Shown: positions 9,577 through 19,361, counted from the stretch's first letter. The stretch is DNA of 64,000 bases from Thermohalobaculum sp039822785 (GCA_039822785.1 JBCBMO010000005.1:434001-498000), one strand, 5' to 3'. The notes: generated from the sequence alone by a model not told the origin. Program-made: numbers and translations.

Positions 9577-9652
9577 ACGCGGCAAGGGATCGCAACGTGC
9601 AGTCCTGCCGAGCGACCCGCGGTCTCGGCTGGTTGGTGGGATGCGATCCCGG

Positions 9653-9674
9653 CCGGCGCAGGGGCAAGCGCCGG
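9653..9674. terminator. Possible hairpin between convergent genes
   Basis: CCGGCGC (9653-9659) and GCGCCGG (9668-9674) form a seven-bp stem between the convergent chemoreceptor and efflux genes. There is no T run on either strand, so termination is uncertain. Confidence 0.3.
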
Positions 9675-9676
9675 CG

Positions 9677-12600
9677 TCAGACTGATGCCTGCCCCTCCTC
9701 TGGTCCCAGCTGGTCCGCGCGCTCGCGGTCGCCGTCAGCCAAGGCCGCCCGCTCCCGCGCCAGGGTCGTCAGCCCCAAATCGTCGAGGATCGCGTAGAAG
9801 GCCGGCACCACGAAGAGCACCAGCAAGGTCGTCGCCATCAGCCCGAAGGCGAGGCTGGTCACCAGCGGGATCAGCACCTGTGCCTGCAGGCTGGTCTCCA
9901 TCAGCAGCGGCAACAGCCCCGCCACCGTCGTGAGCGAGGTGAGCAGGATCGCGCGAAACCGGGCGCGCGTCGCCTCGGGTGCCACCTCGGCCACAGTGGC
10001 GCCGGGGTGATGGTGATGCTTGATCTGGTTCACCAGCAGGATCGAGTCGTTCACGACGACCCCCGCCAAGGCCGCGAAACCAAGCATGCTCGGCATCGAG
10101 AAATCGACGCCGATGATCAGATGCCCCACCACCGCACCGATGAAGGCGAAGGGGATCAGGATCATCACCACGACGGGTTCCACGTAACTGCGAAACTGGA
10201 AGCTGAGGATCAGGAAAACCCCGATGAGGCCCAGGATGAGGCCCGAGATCATGGAGGCCTGGGTTTTCGAGGCCTCGGCATTCTGCCCCTCCACACCGAT
10301 CGAGATGCCGGGATAGCGCTCCAGGAGATCGGGCACGAAACGGCGCATCGTGTCGCTGACGACCTCGTTGGCATTGGCGAACCGGGTGTCGACCTCGCCC
10401 TGAATCGTGACCGTCCGGCGTTTCTGCACCCGGTTGATCCGCGCGAACCCGCGATCCCGCTCGATGGTCGCCACCGACGTGAGCGGCGCCATAGCGCCGG
10501 AGGGGGTGACCACGACGAAGTTGTCCAGGGTCGCCACGTCGTCGCGGTCGATGGCCGCAAGACGCGCATCGATCTCGAAGGCCTCGGTATCCACCTGGAT
10601 CTCGTCGACGGTCGTCCCGAAGAAGGCCGCCCGAAGCTGATCGGCAATATCCTGCGCGCGCAGACCCAGGATCAGCCCCTCCTCGTTGACCTGAAAGGTG
10701 ATTTCCGGCTTGCCGAGGCGCAGATCGTCGAGCACGTCGACGACGCCCGTGTACCGCTCGAGCCAGTTCTTCAGCTCGGCACTGGCGGCCTTGAGGTCCT
10801 GCAGATCATCGCCCGAGAGCCGGATGTCGATCGCCCGCCCGCCGGGACCCACGCTGGGTTCGGTGAACTTCAGCGAGATCACATCGGGCTGAGGACCGGT
10901 TTCGTCTCGCCACAGCGCGGAGAACCGCTCGTTGTCGATGGTCCTGAGCTCGGAGGTCAGAAGATCGAGGCTGACCGTCGCCACATGCGGCCCGCTTTCA
11001 TGGGCATCTTCGTTCTCGTTGAAGGTGACCGTGCGGTGGCGCACCAGGGCACGCCCTCCGGGCTGCTCGGGCGTATAGGCGGCGTCGATCCGGTCGACAG
11101 CCGCGAGGACGTCCTCGACCACCCGTTCCGTGCGCCACAGCGGTGTGCCCTGGGGCAGCAGCACCCGCGCCTGCAGCGTGTCGCCATCGATCTCGGGAAA
11201 GGCGCTGAACTTGAGCGCACCGCCCGCCATGGCCGCCGTCGCCAGGACAAAGGCCCCGACTGCACAGCCCATGGTGAGGTAGCGCCGGCGCACGGCGAGG
11301 CGGGCAAAGGCGACGGCCACCCGGTCGCGTAGCCAGGTGACGCCGACCTCGACCCGTCGCTGTACCGGGCCGCGCCCGCCCCCCTTGGCGGCAAGCGCAT
11401 GGCCCAGGTGGTGGGGAAGGATCAGGAAGGCCTCGATCAAGGAGACAACCAGGACCGCCAGCATCACCACGGGCACGACCTTCAGCACCTGGCCGATATC
11501 GCCCTTGAGAAAGGCGAGGGAGGCGAAGATGCAGATCGTGGTGAAGAACGAGGAGATCACGCCTGGCGCGACCTCCCGCACCCCCTCGACGGCGGCGTCC
11601 ATGGGGGCGGCCCCGGCCTCCCGCTTGCTCGCGATACTTTCGGAGATGACGATGGCATCGTCCATCAGAAGGCCGACGACGATCAGCAGGCCGACCATGG
11701 TCAGCATGTTGAGCGAATAGCCGAGCATCACCATGGCCGCGATGCCACCGACGAAGGCGACCGGCAGGCCGGCGGCGATCCAAAACGCGTAGCGCGCGCC
11801 GAAGAACAGCCACATGGTGACCGCCACCAGGATGAGACCCACGGCGCCGTTCTGGACCAGCAGCGCCAGGCGGTCCTGCACAACCTCCGCCGGGCTGCGC
11901 ACGATGGTGAAGGTGACGCCAGGCGGTGCGCGCACCCGCTCCCGCACCAGAAAGGTGTCGATCCGGTCGATCACGGTGAGCAGATCGTCACTCGCCGATT
12001 TGGTCACCTGGAGAAAGGCGGCGGGGGCGCCATCGAATAGGATCTTGACCTCCTCGTTGTCGAAGCGGTCGTCGATGCGGGCGATATCGCCCAGGCGGAT
12101 CTGGCCGCCATCCTCGCTGGAGACCACGATCAGATCGCGCAACTCGTCGACGCTGCGCCGCTCATCGGCGAAGCGCAGCAGGATCTCGCCATCGCGCCCC
12201 TGGATCGTGCCCACCGGCAGGTCGATGTTCTGGCGCTGGATCGTCGTGGCGACGTCCTGCAGGCTGAGGCCGAATTGGCGCAGCGTCGCATCCAGGATCT
12301 CGACCCTGAACTGGCGGTCGGCGAAGCCGTTGATCTCGATCTGCGGGATCCCGCCGAAGGCCTGCATCCGCCGCTTCACCTGTTCGGCATAGGTCTTGAG
12401 GTCCGGGCGGCTCATGTTCCCGGCGACGGCCACCGAGGCGACGAAGTCCGTGCGCCCGAGCTGCGAGACGACGGGCTCCTCCACCAGATCGGGGAAGTCG
12501 TTAATGGCGTCGATCTCGGCCTTCACGTCATTGGCGAAGCGGTCGAGATCGACGCCTTCCTGCATTTCGACGACGGCGGTGGCGCGGCCCTCCAGCGCCT

Positions 12601-12841
12601 CGCAGGTGATCTCGAAGACATCGTCGACCCCGTCGATCGCATCCTCGATGCGCTGGCAGACGGTCTCCTCGACCGTCTCAGGCCGGGCGCCGGGATAGGC
12701 GACGCTGACCTGTACGCGCGAGGGTTCGACCCGGGGAAAGGTCTCGCGCTGCAGCGTCGGCAGGATCGTCGCCCCAAGGGCGAGCAGGCCGATCATCAGC
12801 AGATTGGCGATGGTCGGGTGGCGGGTGAAATACGCGATCAT
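9677..12841 (-). CDS. RND efflux transporter, AcrB/HAE1-type inner-membrane pump
   Basis: A proton-driven resistance-nodulation-division pump of 1054 residues, the usual family length, with two repeats of TM segments and large periplasmic loops. The N-terminus MIAYFTRHPTIANLLMIGLL is typical of the HAE1/AcrB-like branch found in alphaproteobacteria. The GLLMDDAIVISESI stretch in the first TM bundle carries the paired acidic residues of proton relay. The second half has a GVVVNDSILLVNQI block. The C-terminus is hydrophilic and Glu-rich. The start codon overlaps the stop of the upstream adaptor gene (ATGA), so the two are translationally coupled. No outer-membrane TolC partner is next to it. 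The substrate cannot be told from sequence. Confidence 0.92.
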   Translation of the reverse strand: MIAYFTRHPTIANLLMIGLLALGATILPTLQRETFPRVEPSRVQVSVAYPGARPETVEETVCQRIEDAIDGVDDVFEITCEALEGRATAVVEMQEGVDLDRFANDVKAEIDAINDFPDLVEEPVVSQLGRTDFVASVAVAGNMSRPDLKTYAEQVKRRMQAFGGIPQIEINGFADRQFRVEILDATLRQFGLSLQDVATTIQRQNIDLPVGTIQGRDGEILLRFADERRSVDELRDLIVVSSEDGGQIRLGDIARIDDRFDNEEVKILFDGAPAAFLQVTKSASDDLLTVIDRIDTFLVRERVRAPPGVTFTIVRSPAEVVQDRLALLVQNGAVGLILVAVTMWLFFGARYAFWIAAGLPVAFVGGIAAMVMLGYSLNMLTMVGLLIVVGLLMDDAIVISESIASKREAGAAPMDAAVEGVREVAPGVISSFFTTICIFASLAFLKGDIGQVLKVVPVVMLAVLVVSLIEAFLILPHHLGHALAAKGGGRGPVQRRVEVGVTWLRDRVAVAFARLAVRRRYLTMGCAVGAFVLATAAMAGGALKFSAFPEIDGDTLQARVLLPQGTPLWRTERVVEDVLAAVDRIDAAYTPEQPGGRALVRHRTVTFNENEDAHESGPHVATVSLDLLTSELRTIDNERFSALWRDETGPQPDVISLKFTEPSVGPGGRAIDIRLSGDDLQDLKAASAELKNWLERYTGVVDVLDDLRLGKPEITFQVNEEGLILGLRAQDIADQLRAAFFGTTVDEIQVDTEAFEIDARLAAIDRDDVATLDNFVVVTPSGAMAPLTSVATIERDRGFARINRVQKRRTVTIQGEVDTRFANANEVVSDTMRRFVPDLLERYPGISIGVEGQNAEASKTQASMISGLILGLIGVFLILSFQFRSYVEPVVVMILIPFAFIGAVVGHLIIGVDFSMPSMLGFAALAGVVVNDSILLVNQIKHHHHPGATVAEVAPEATRARFRAILLTSLTTVAGLLPLLMETSLQAQVLIPLVTSLAFGLMATTLLVLFVVPAFYAILDDLGLTTLARERAALADGDRERADQLGPEEGQASV

Positions 12842-14208
12842 TCGCCGGCCACCGGCAGGGCGGCGCTGCGCTCCTGGCTCACCGCCTCGTCGATGACGGG
12901 CTCGAGCAGCATGCCTTCGATAGCCGGCGAGACGTCACTCACGACGATCCTCTCGCCGAACTCGATGCCCTCTGCGATCAGGGCCAGATCGCCCTGGAAG
13001 GCGCGGACCCGGACGGGCCGGCTCTCCAAGCGGTTCTCGTCGTTGGCGACGAAGACGCGGCCCTCACGCACCGCCGCACGGGGAACGACACGCTTGTCGT
13101 GCAGCGCCGCCCCCTCCAGCGTGACGCGCACGAACAGGCCCTTGATCAGCGGCGGGCGAATCCCCGGCGCGATGTTCTCGTAGGGGTCGTCCACCGTCAC
13201 GATCACCCCGACCGAGCGGCTGGTGGCGTCGATGGTGTCCGAGGTCCGCTGCACCTTGGCGGGCCAGACCGTGTCGAACTCGCCCGAATGGATCGCCACC
13301 GTCGCCTTCCAGTCCAACTGGCCCAAGGCCGAGCCGGGGCTCGTCTGAGGGTCGCGGCGAGGCTGGAAGTCCGGCGGAACCGCGAGCGAGATGAAGCGTG
13401 CGAACTGGTCCTGCGGCACCTGCGCGACGATCTCCGCCGCGCTGATATCGCCGGCGGAGGCTAGGCTGGTGCCGGAGGTGACGAACTGGGTCTCCTCGAC
13501 CTCCTTGCTCGCGATACGGCCGCGAAAGGGCATGGTGATGCTGGTGCGGTCGAGGTCGAGGCGAGCGCTGGACAGCCGGGCCTCGGCAACGGCGATCTGG
13601 GTTCTCTGGGTCTCGATCTCGGCGGGGTAGAGACCCATGGTGTTCTCGAGCTCCTGCACCGCGACCTGCTGTTGCAGGAAATCGCGCTGCACCACGTCGA
13701 GGGCCGATTGGCTGGTCACGCCCCGGCCGAGCAGCCCCTCCTGACGGGTCAAATCCTCGCGCTTGATCTCCAGCGAGCGCCGCTCGAGCTCGAGCGATCG
13801 TTCGGTGTTGGCGGCGCGGATCTCCAGCTCCCGCAGCTGCGCCTTGGCGGCGTCGACGTTCGCCTCCTCCTCGCGCACCGCCAGCTCGTACTCCTCGGCG
13901 GCGATGCGGATGATCTCGGTGCCCTGGCGCAGGATCGCGCCCACGCGCAGGCCGGGATGCACATAGGCGATCCGACCCGGCACCTGCGCGACCGCATTCC
14001 AGGTGCGCACCGGCTCGACGCTGGCGTAGCCCACGACGGTGGGGACGAAGGGCACTGGCTCCAGCGGGACCACCCGCACGGGACGCGCCCGCTCGGTCAC
14101 GGCGGTCTGTTCGGGCGGCTGCCGCGAGCCGGTGACGTAGACGAAGACGAGCGCCGCGAGCCCGATGGGCACCACGATACTGATCAGGCGAAGGGCCAAC
14201 GATGTCAT
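12838..14208 (-). CDS. RND efflux periplasmic adaptor (membrane fusion protein)
   Basis: A 456-residue adaptor that links the RND pump to an outer-membrane channel. It has an N-terminal membrane anchor at about 8-27 and a short linker. A biotinyl-lipoyl-like region is followed by a long alpha-hairpin coiled coil at about 115-215, rich in Glu, Arg, Leu and Gln (for example RSLEIKREDLTRQEGLL). Beta-barrel and membrane-proximal domains come next. It is the first gene of a two-gene operon with the downstream pump, overlapping it by four bases. The 120-bp gap upstream of it should contain the operon promoter. Confidence 0.9.
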   Translation of the reverse strand: MTSLALRLISIVVPIGLAALVFVYVTGSRQPPEQTAVTERARPVRVVPLEPVPFVPTVVGYASVEPVRTWNAVAQVPGRIAYVHPGLRVGAILRQGTEIIRIAAEEYELAVREEEANVDAAKAQLRELEIRAANTERSLELERRSLEIKREDLTRQEGLLGRGVTSQSALDVVQRDFLQQQVAVQELENTMGLYPAEIETQRTQIAVAEARLSSARLDLDRTSITMPFRGRIASKEVEETQFVTSGTSLASAGDISAAEIVAQVPQDQFARFISLAVPPDFQPRRDPQTSPGSALGQLDWKATVAIHSGEFDTVWPAKVQRTSDTIDATSRSVGVIVTVDDPYENIAPGIRPPLIKGLFVRVTLEGAALHDKRVVPRAAVREGRVFVANDENRLESRPVRVRAFQGDLALIAEGIEFGERIVVSDVSPAIEGMLLEPVIDEAVSQERSAALPVAGE

Positions 14209-14328
14209 CTCGAACCTCGGTCAGCGGGCACCGCGCAAGGCAGCGGTGGCGTCTCTTCTACGTACGCTGCACCGACTCTCCTACGTCGCAAAAACACATC
14301 GCCGGCCGGCACCGCGGCCCGCGGGCGG

Positions 14329-15099
14329 TCAGTCGCCGTCGTAGGTCCAGCGGTAGGCGGGGGGTGTGGGGCCCTTGTTGCGCCCGCCCTGCTGGCTCTG
14401 TTCCCAGGCGTGGGCGAGGATGCCGACCGAGCGGGAGAGGCAGAAGAAACCGCGCGCCAGGGGCGCCGGGCATCCCAGTTCCGCGTAGATGACGGCGGTG
14501 GCTCCGTCGATGTTCATGGGCACGGGGCCGCCGCGGTCCGCCGCCAGCCGTGCCTCGATCCGCCGGCCAAGGGCGGCGAAGCGGCCGGTGACGTCACCCG
14601 TCGCGGCGACCTCATCGACCAGACCCAGCAGGCGCGGCGCCCGCGGATCGACGGGCTTGTGAAAGCGGTGGCCAAAGCCGGGAACGTATCGGCCACGCTC
14701 CTCGCGCCAGCCGTCGAGTTCCCGATCAAAGGCCGCCTGCCCCGCGGTGTCGAGGCGGATGAAGAGCTCCACGGCCTGTTCGCCCGCACCGCCGTGCACG
14801 TCGCCCAGCATGTTCACACCCGTCGCCATCGCGTTGTTGAGGCCGACACCGCAGGTCGCCGCCATCCTCGCCGCGGCGATGGAGGGCGCCTGAGGACCAT
14901 GATCAACCGCCGCGACAAGCGCGGCCTCGAAGAGCTGCGCCCGGGGCCCCTCGATCCGCTCGCCGACGACCATAAGCCAGATCATCTCGGCAAAGCCCGT
15001 GGTGCCGATCAGGTCTTGGACCGGCGTGCCGCGCAGGTGGATCCGCCCCGGCTCCATGTCGATGATCGACGTGCGCCACCAATCGGCAACCTCGCTCAT
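14329..15099 (-). CDS. Small citrate-synthase-fold lyase (citryl-CoA lyase-like)
   Basis: A 256-residue protein with the catalytic core of the citrate synthase superfamily but far shorter than a citrate synthase (about 430). The three active-site residues are all present: His102 in DVHGGA, His144 in PGFGHRFHK and Asp198 in MNIDGA. The DHGPQAPS motif also matches the family. This size matches the citryl-CoA lyases described from bacteria that split citrate cleavage into two enzymes. It overlaps the CoA-transferase gene by four bases (ATGA) and ends the tctCBA operon. I infer that it cleaves the CoA thioester made by that transferase, giving acetyl-CoA and an oxoacid. The exact substrate (citrate, citramalate or another 2-hydroxy tricarboxylate) is not determined. 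Confidence 0.75.
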   Translation of the reverse strand: MSEVADWWRTSIIDMEPGRIHLRGTPVQDLIGTTGFAEMIWLMVVGERIEGPRAQLFEAALVAAVDHGPQAPSIAAARMAATCGVGLNNAMATGVNMLGDVHGGAGEQAVELFIRLDTAGQAAFDRELDGWREERGRYVPGFGHRFHKPVDPRAPRLLGLVDEVAATGDVTGRFAALGRRIEARLAADRGGPVPMNIDGATAVIYAELGCPAPLARGFFCLSRSVGILAHAWEQSQQGGRNKGPTPPAYRWTYDGD

Positions 15100-16292
15100 A
15101 TGGCGCCGTCCTCCTCAAGCGCCGCAATCTCCGCCGCGGAGAACCCCAGCGCGCCATAGACCTCGGCGTTATGCGCGCCCAGCGCGGGGGGCGGCGTGTC
15201 GACCGTCTGCGGCGCGCCGTCGATGCGAAAGCCCGTGCGCAGCACCTCGATCGGGCGGTCGACCAGGGGCGCATCGTCGAAGCGGGCGATCATGCCCCGG
15301 TCGCGCACCTGGGGATGCGCCACCACCTCGGGCACCGAGAGGACAGCACCCGCCGGGACGCCGATGCTGTTGAGCTCCCGCGCCCAGGCCCGCGCCGGGC
15401 GGTTGCGCAGCACGGTCTCCAGCTCGGTCCGCAGCGCCTCGCGGTTCGCCTTGCGGCTCTCCCGCGTCGCGTATTCGCGGCGGGCCAGCAGGTCGTCGCG
15501 GCCCAGGTGGCGGGCCAGCGTCTCCCACTGCTCGTCCTTGTTGGCGGCGATGTTCAACAGGCCATCGGCGGCCTGAAAGGCACCGGAGGGGGCGGAGGTC
15601 GGGTTCTCATTGCCCTGTGCCGAAGGGTCGACACCGGCGATCAGGTGGTTCGAGACCGCCCAGCCCATGGTGGCGAGCAGCGAGTCGAGCATCGAGACGT
15701 CGATCACCCCGCCCCGCTGAGGCGCGTTCAGGGCCGCACAGATCGCCATCGCCGCCGTCAGCCCACCCACGGTATCCGCCACCGGCCAGCCGGCGCGCAG
15801 CGGTGCGCTGTCGGCATCGCCCGTGATCGACATGGCGCCGGAGGCACCCTGCACGATCTGATCGTAGGCCGGGCGATGCACCCAAGGCCCCGTCTGCCCG
15901 AAGCCCGAGATCGCGCAGTAGATCAGGCGCGGGTTCTCGGCGCGCAGCACCTCGGCGCCCACCCCCAGCCGATCCATCACCCCGGGACGGAAGTTCTCGA
16001 CCAGGACATCGGCCTCGCGCACCAGGCGCAGGAGGATGTCGCGCCCCTCCGGATGCTTGAGGTTCACCGTGACGGATTTCTTGCCGGCGTTCTGGGCCAG
16101 GAAGCTGACGCCCATGCCGCGCGCGTTCAGTGTGGGGTCGGCGCCGAGATTGCGGGCGAGATCGCCGCGGCCGGTGGCCTCTACCTTGATGACCTCGGCG
16201 CCCAGATGGGCCAGCTGGTGACAGGCGAAGGGCCCGGCCAGGACGTTCGTCAGGTCCAGGACCCGAACGCCCGCCAGCGGCCTAGTCGCCAT
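15096..16292 (-). CDS. Class III (CaiB/BaiF) CoA-transferase
   Basis: A CoA-transferase of the formyl-CoA transferase / CaiB-BaiF family, 398 residues, near the usual length. It begins ATRPLAGVRVLDLTNVLAGPF and has the typical GAEVIKVE and VLVENFRPGVMDRLG segments. The presumed catalytic Asp is in PVADTVGGLTAA (about residue 169). It moves CoA between acyl-CoA and a free carboxylate, commonly a dicarboxylate taken up by the neighbouring transporter. Its start lies 11 bases inside tctA and its stop overlaps the lyase start, so translation of all three is coupled. I infer that it activates the tricarboxylate-like compound imported by TctABC. Confidence 0.85.
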   Translation of the reverse strand: MATRPLAGVRVLDLTNVLAGPFACHQLAHLGAEVIKVEATGRGDLARNLGADPTLNARGMGVSFLAQNAGKKSVTVNLKHPEGRDILLRLVREADVLVENFRPGVMDRLGVGAEVLRAENPRLIYCAISGFGQTGPWVHRPAYDQIVQGASGAMSITGDADSAPLRAGWPVADTVGGLTAAMAICAALNAPQRGGVIDVSMLDSLLATMGWAVSNHLIAGVDPSAQGNENPTSAPSGAFQAADGLLNIAANKDEQWETLARHLGRDDLLARREYATRESRKANREALRTELETVLRNRPARAWARELNSIGVPAGAVLSVPEVVAHPQVRDRGMIARFDDAPLVDRPIEVLRTGFRIDGAPQTVDTPPPALGAHNAEVYGALGFSAAEIAALEEDGAI

Positions 16293-17802
16293 CCGCCGTC
16301 CCCGCCGCCCGCAACCGGGCGCGCCGGGCGCGATAGCTCGGCAGCAGCACCAGCAGCAGGGCGACCACCAGCAGACCCAGGGTCATGGGCCGCTCCAGGA
16401 TAAAGCCGAGCCCGTCATAGAGCTGCATGGACCGGGCGAAGTTATCCTCGAGCAGTCGGCCCAGGATGAACCCGATCAGGAGCGGCGCCAGCGGATAATC
16501 CGCGAAGCGTAGGATCGTCGCGACGACGCCCAGGCCCACCAGGATCAGGAGCTCGGTCGCGTTGTTCTGCCCGATGTAGGCCCCCATCAGCGTGAAGAAG
16601 AGGATGAAGGGGATCAGGTAGTTCCGCGGGATCGTCAGCACCTTGGCGATATAGGGGATCAGCGGCAGGTTCAGGATCAGCAGCACCAGGTTGCCGAAGT
16701 ACATGGAGATGATGACGGCCCAGAAGATCTGCGGCTCGTCCACCATCAGCCGCGGCCCTGGCGTAACGTTGAGGGCGATCAGCGCACCGAGCAGGATCGC
16801 CGTGGTCCCCGAGCCCGGGATACCCAGCGTGAGCAGCGGCACGAAGGAGCCGGTACAGGCGGCGTTGTTCGCACTCTCCGGCGCGGCGAGGCCCTTGATC
16901 GAGCCCTTGCCGAACTCCTCCTGCTCATGCTTCGGGGCGATGTTCCGCTCGACCGCATAGCCCAGGAACGACGCGATGGTGGCGCCCGCGCCGGGCAGGA
17001 CGCCGATGAAGAAGCCCTGGACCGACTGGCGACCCACGACCGGGGCGATGGCCCGGGCTTCGGCGCGGGTGATGCGCAGGTCCTTGATCTCGCCGCCATC
17101 CTCGCCGCCGGTCTTGGAACGGGCGGGGTTCAGCACCAGGAACAGCGCCTCCGGCAGGGCAAACATCGCCATGGCAAGCGTGATGAAGCTGAGACCGGAC
17201 TGCAGATCCATCAGCCCCATGGTGAAGCGGGGCATGTTGAAGAGCGCCCCCTCTCCCACCGTGGCCAGCATGAGCCCTGCGATGGTCATCAGCAGCGCCT
17301 TGGCCACCTGCCCCGTGCCGGCAAAGGCCGCGATGGCGGATAGGCCGACGACCATGAGCGCAAAGTACTCCGCCGAATGGAACAGCAGCGCCACGGTGGA
17401 GAGGGCGGGCGCGAAGACCATGAGCAGGATCGCCCCGATGGTGCCGCCGGCGAAGCTGGCCACCGCCGCGATGGTCAGCGCCTTGCCCGCCTTGCCGGCC
17501 CGCGCCATGGGGTAGCCGTCGAAGCTGGTGGCGACCGTGCCGGCGACGCCCGGCGCGTTCAGCAGGATCGAGGAGGTCGAGCCGCCGAAGATCGCGCCAT
17601 AATAGACACCCGCCAGCAGGATCAGCGCCGCCGTCGGATCGCCCAGCGTGATCGCGACCGGGATCATGATCGCGATGATCGACATGGGCCCCAGGCCCGG
17701 CAGCATGCCGATGAAGGTGCCGATCAGGCAGCCGCCGACGACCATGAGGATATTGGTGGGCGAGAAGGCGGTGCTGAGACCGATCAGGAACCCTTCGATC
17801 AT
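16282..17802 (-). CDS. tctA: Tripartite tricarboxylate transporter, large permease TctA
   Basis: Large membrane subunit of a TTT-family secondary transporter, 506 residues with about 12 hydrophobic segments. Family signatures include GMLPGLGPMSIIAIMIP near residue 33 and its internal repeat FIGVLPGAGATIASFLGYAVE near 256, each with the Gly/Pro-rich loop. GGAGG lies ahead of the ATG at 17800-17802. It follows tctB by ten bases and overlaps the CoA-transferase gene. It works with TctB in the membrane and the periplasmic TctC to take up citrate-like or other carboxylates. Confidence 0.95.
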   Translation of the reverse strand: MIEGFLIGLSTAFSPTNILMVVGGCLIGTFIGMLPGLGPMSIIAIMIPVAITLGDPTAALILLAGVYYGAIFGGSTSSILLNAPGVAGTVATSFDGYPMARAGKAGKALTIAAVASFAGGTIGAILLMVFAPALSTVALLFHSAEYFALMVVGLSAIAAFAGTGQVAKALLMTIAGLMLATVGEGALFNMPRFTMGLMDLQSGLSFITLAMAMFALPEALFLVLNPARSKTGGEDGGEIKDLRITRAEARAIAPVVGRQSVQGFFIGVLPGAGATIASFLGYAVERNIAPKHEQEEFGKGSIKGLAAPESANNAACTGSFVPLLTLGIPGSGTTAILLGALIALNVTPGPRLMVDEPQIFWAVIISMYFGNLVLLILNLPLIPYIAKVLTIPRNYLIPFILFFTLMGAYIGQNNATELLILVGLGVVATILRFADYPLAPLLIGFILGRLLEDNFARSMQLYDGLGFILERPMTLGLLVVALLLVLLPSYRARRARLRAAGTADGD

Positions 17803-17812
17803 CGTTACCTCC

Positions 17813-18295
17813 TCACAGGAACCCGGGGAGCGGGCGCAGGAAGATCCCCAGCACCTGATCGACCAGCCACCAGACCACCCCGGCGGCCACCGCCGCCACG
17901 GGCACCAGGATGTGCAGCTTGCGCTCCCCCAGAATGACAGCGCCGACGGTCAGGAAGCCGACCGTCGACAGGATGAAGCCGAGCGGGCGCAGCAGCAGCG
18001 CATAGGCGACCATCAGCGCGAGCAGCCCCAGCGCCTGGCCGAGCTTGTACTCGTGCAGCCGGCGGTAATCGATGTCGGGGGTCTTGGGCTCGGTCGTCAC
18101 CTTCTCGAGCCCGAGCACGATGACCAGGGCGATCAGCGCCCCCGCGACCGCCAGCACCTTGGGGAAGGTCGAGGGCCAGACCGGGTTGCGTTGCATGAAG
18201 GGTGGCAGCAGCCCGTCCATCTCGAAGAAGGCCGCGTAGCCGTAGACGCAGCAAATCGAGAGGAACGCGAGCGCGATCCAGCGGTCGAGCGCCAT
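17813..18295 (-). CDS. tctB: Tripartite tricarboxylate transporter, small membrane subunit TctB
   Basis: A 160-residue membrane protein with four hydrophobic segments (about 7-25, 45-62, 90-125 and 130-155), the usual form of TctB. The loop after the first segment has PVWPSTFPKVLA, a conserved-looking region of this family. It lies between tctC and tctA on the same strand. Its function is to assist the large permease. Confidence 0.88.
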   Translation of the reverse strand: MALDRWIALAFLSICCVYGYAAFFEMDGLLPPFMQRNPVWPSTFPKVLAVAGALIALVIVLGLEKVTTEPKTPDIDYRRLHEYKLGQALGLLALMVAYALLLRPLGFILSTVGFLTVGAVILGERKLHILVPVAAVAAGVVWWLVDQVLGIFLRPLPGFL

Positions 18296-18383
18296 GCGCG
18301 TCCTCCTCCGGCCGGCGTGGGTGGCCCCGCCCGGCTGGGCAGGGCCGACGTCAAAGGCCCCGTGAGGGGCCCGGCGACAGCGG

Positions 18384-19361
18384 TCAGAGGAAGCCGAGCT
18401 TCTTCATCAGATCGCCGATCTGCTTCTCCTGCGCCTCGAGGAAGGTGCGGAAGTCGCCGCCGGAGTTGTGGATGTTCACCCAGCCATTGCGGGCGCGCAC
18501 CTCCTCCCAGGCCTCGGTCTCGTACATATCGGCGAGGACCGCCTGGTAGGCGGTGAGCTGATCCTCCGGCAGGCCCGGGGCCGCGAAGAACCCGCGCCAG
18601 TTGACGAAGGTGGTGTCGATGCCCTGCTCCTTCATCGTCGGCGCCTCGGCATAGGTGTCGATCCGTTCATCGGCCGTTATGCCGATGATCTTGACCTCGC
18701 CCGCCTCGGCCAGTGCGACCGCCTCGGAGAAGCCGGTGGAGAGCGCTGCGATCTCGCCGGACAGAAGCCCGGCCATCGCCTTGCCGCCCGCGTCATAGGG
18801 GATGTACTTGAAGCCGGTGGGGTCCTGGCCCGCCGCCTCCATCGCCATCGCCGCCACCAGGTGGTCCATGCCGCCGGGCACCGAGCCGCCGCCGATGGCA
18901 AAGCCACGGGGGTCGGCGTCATAGGCCGCCAGCAGATCGGTCATCGAGTTGAGATCGCTGTCCTTGTTCACCACCAGCGCTGCATAGTCGCCGATGGTGC
19001 CCGCCACGAGCGTGAGATCCCGGAAGTTCTGCGGGAAGACCCCGGTGAGCGAGCGGATCACGATGGGGGTCGAGTTGACCATCAGCGTGCCGTGGTTGCT
19101 CTCGGCGTTCTCGATCAGGAACCCGATCGCCTTGCCGCCGCCGCCGCCGGACATGTTCTCGTAGCTCGCGGTGCCGACCAGGCCGGCCTTGGTCAGCGCC
19201 TCGCCCGTGCCGCGGGCGGTGCCGTCCCAGCCGCCGCCGGCGCCGCCGGGGATCAGGAAGTGAATGCTGTCGACCGCAGGCTCTGCCATGGCGGGGGCCG
19301 AGAGGCCGATGGCAGCAACAGCGGCAAGGACGACCCGGCGGGTCGGCAAGAGGTAGGTCAT
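18384..19361 (-). CDS. tctC: Tripartite tricarboxylate transporter, substrate-binding protein TctC
   Basis: Periplasmic solute receptor of the TTT system (Bug/TctC family), 325 residues. The signal peptide is MTYLLPTRRVVLAAVAAIGLSAPAMA. It is followed by the family start IHFLIPGGAGGGWDGTARG, which forms the carboxylate-binding loop. I chose the ATG at 19359-19361 because GGGAGA lies eight bases upstream; an in-frame ATG 15 bases earlier lacks one. It is the first gene of the tctCBA-CoA-transferase-lyase operon, and the 224-bp gap to rtcR must hold the promoter. No adjacent two-component regulator (TctDE type) is present. Confidence 0.92.
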   Translation of the reverse strand: MTYLLPTRRVVLAAVAAIGLSAPAMAEPAVDSIHFLIPGGAGGGWDGTARGTGEALTKAGLVGTASYENMSGGGGGKAIGFLIENAESNHGTLMVNSTPIVIRSLTGVFPQNFRDLTLVAGTIGDYAALVVNKDSDLNSMTDLLAAYDADPRGFAIGGGSVPGGMDHLVAAMAMEAAGQDPTGFKYIPYDAGGKAMAGLLSGEIAALSTGFSEAVALAEAGEVKIIGITADERIDTYAEAPTMKEQGIDTTFVNWRGFFAAPGLPEDQLTAYQAVLADMYETEAWEEVRARNGWVNIHNSGGDFRTFLEAQEKQIGDLMKKLGFL

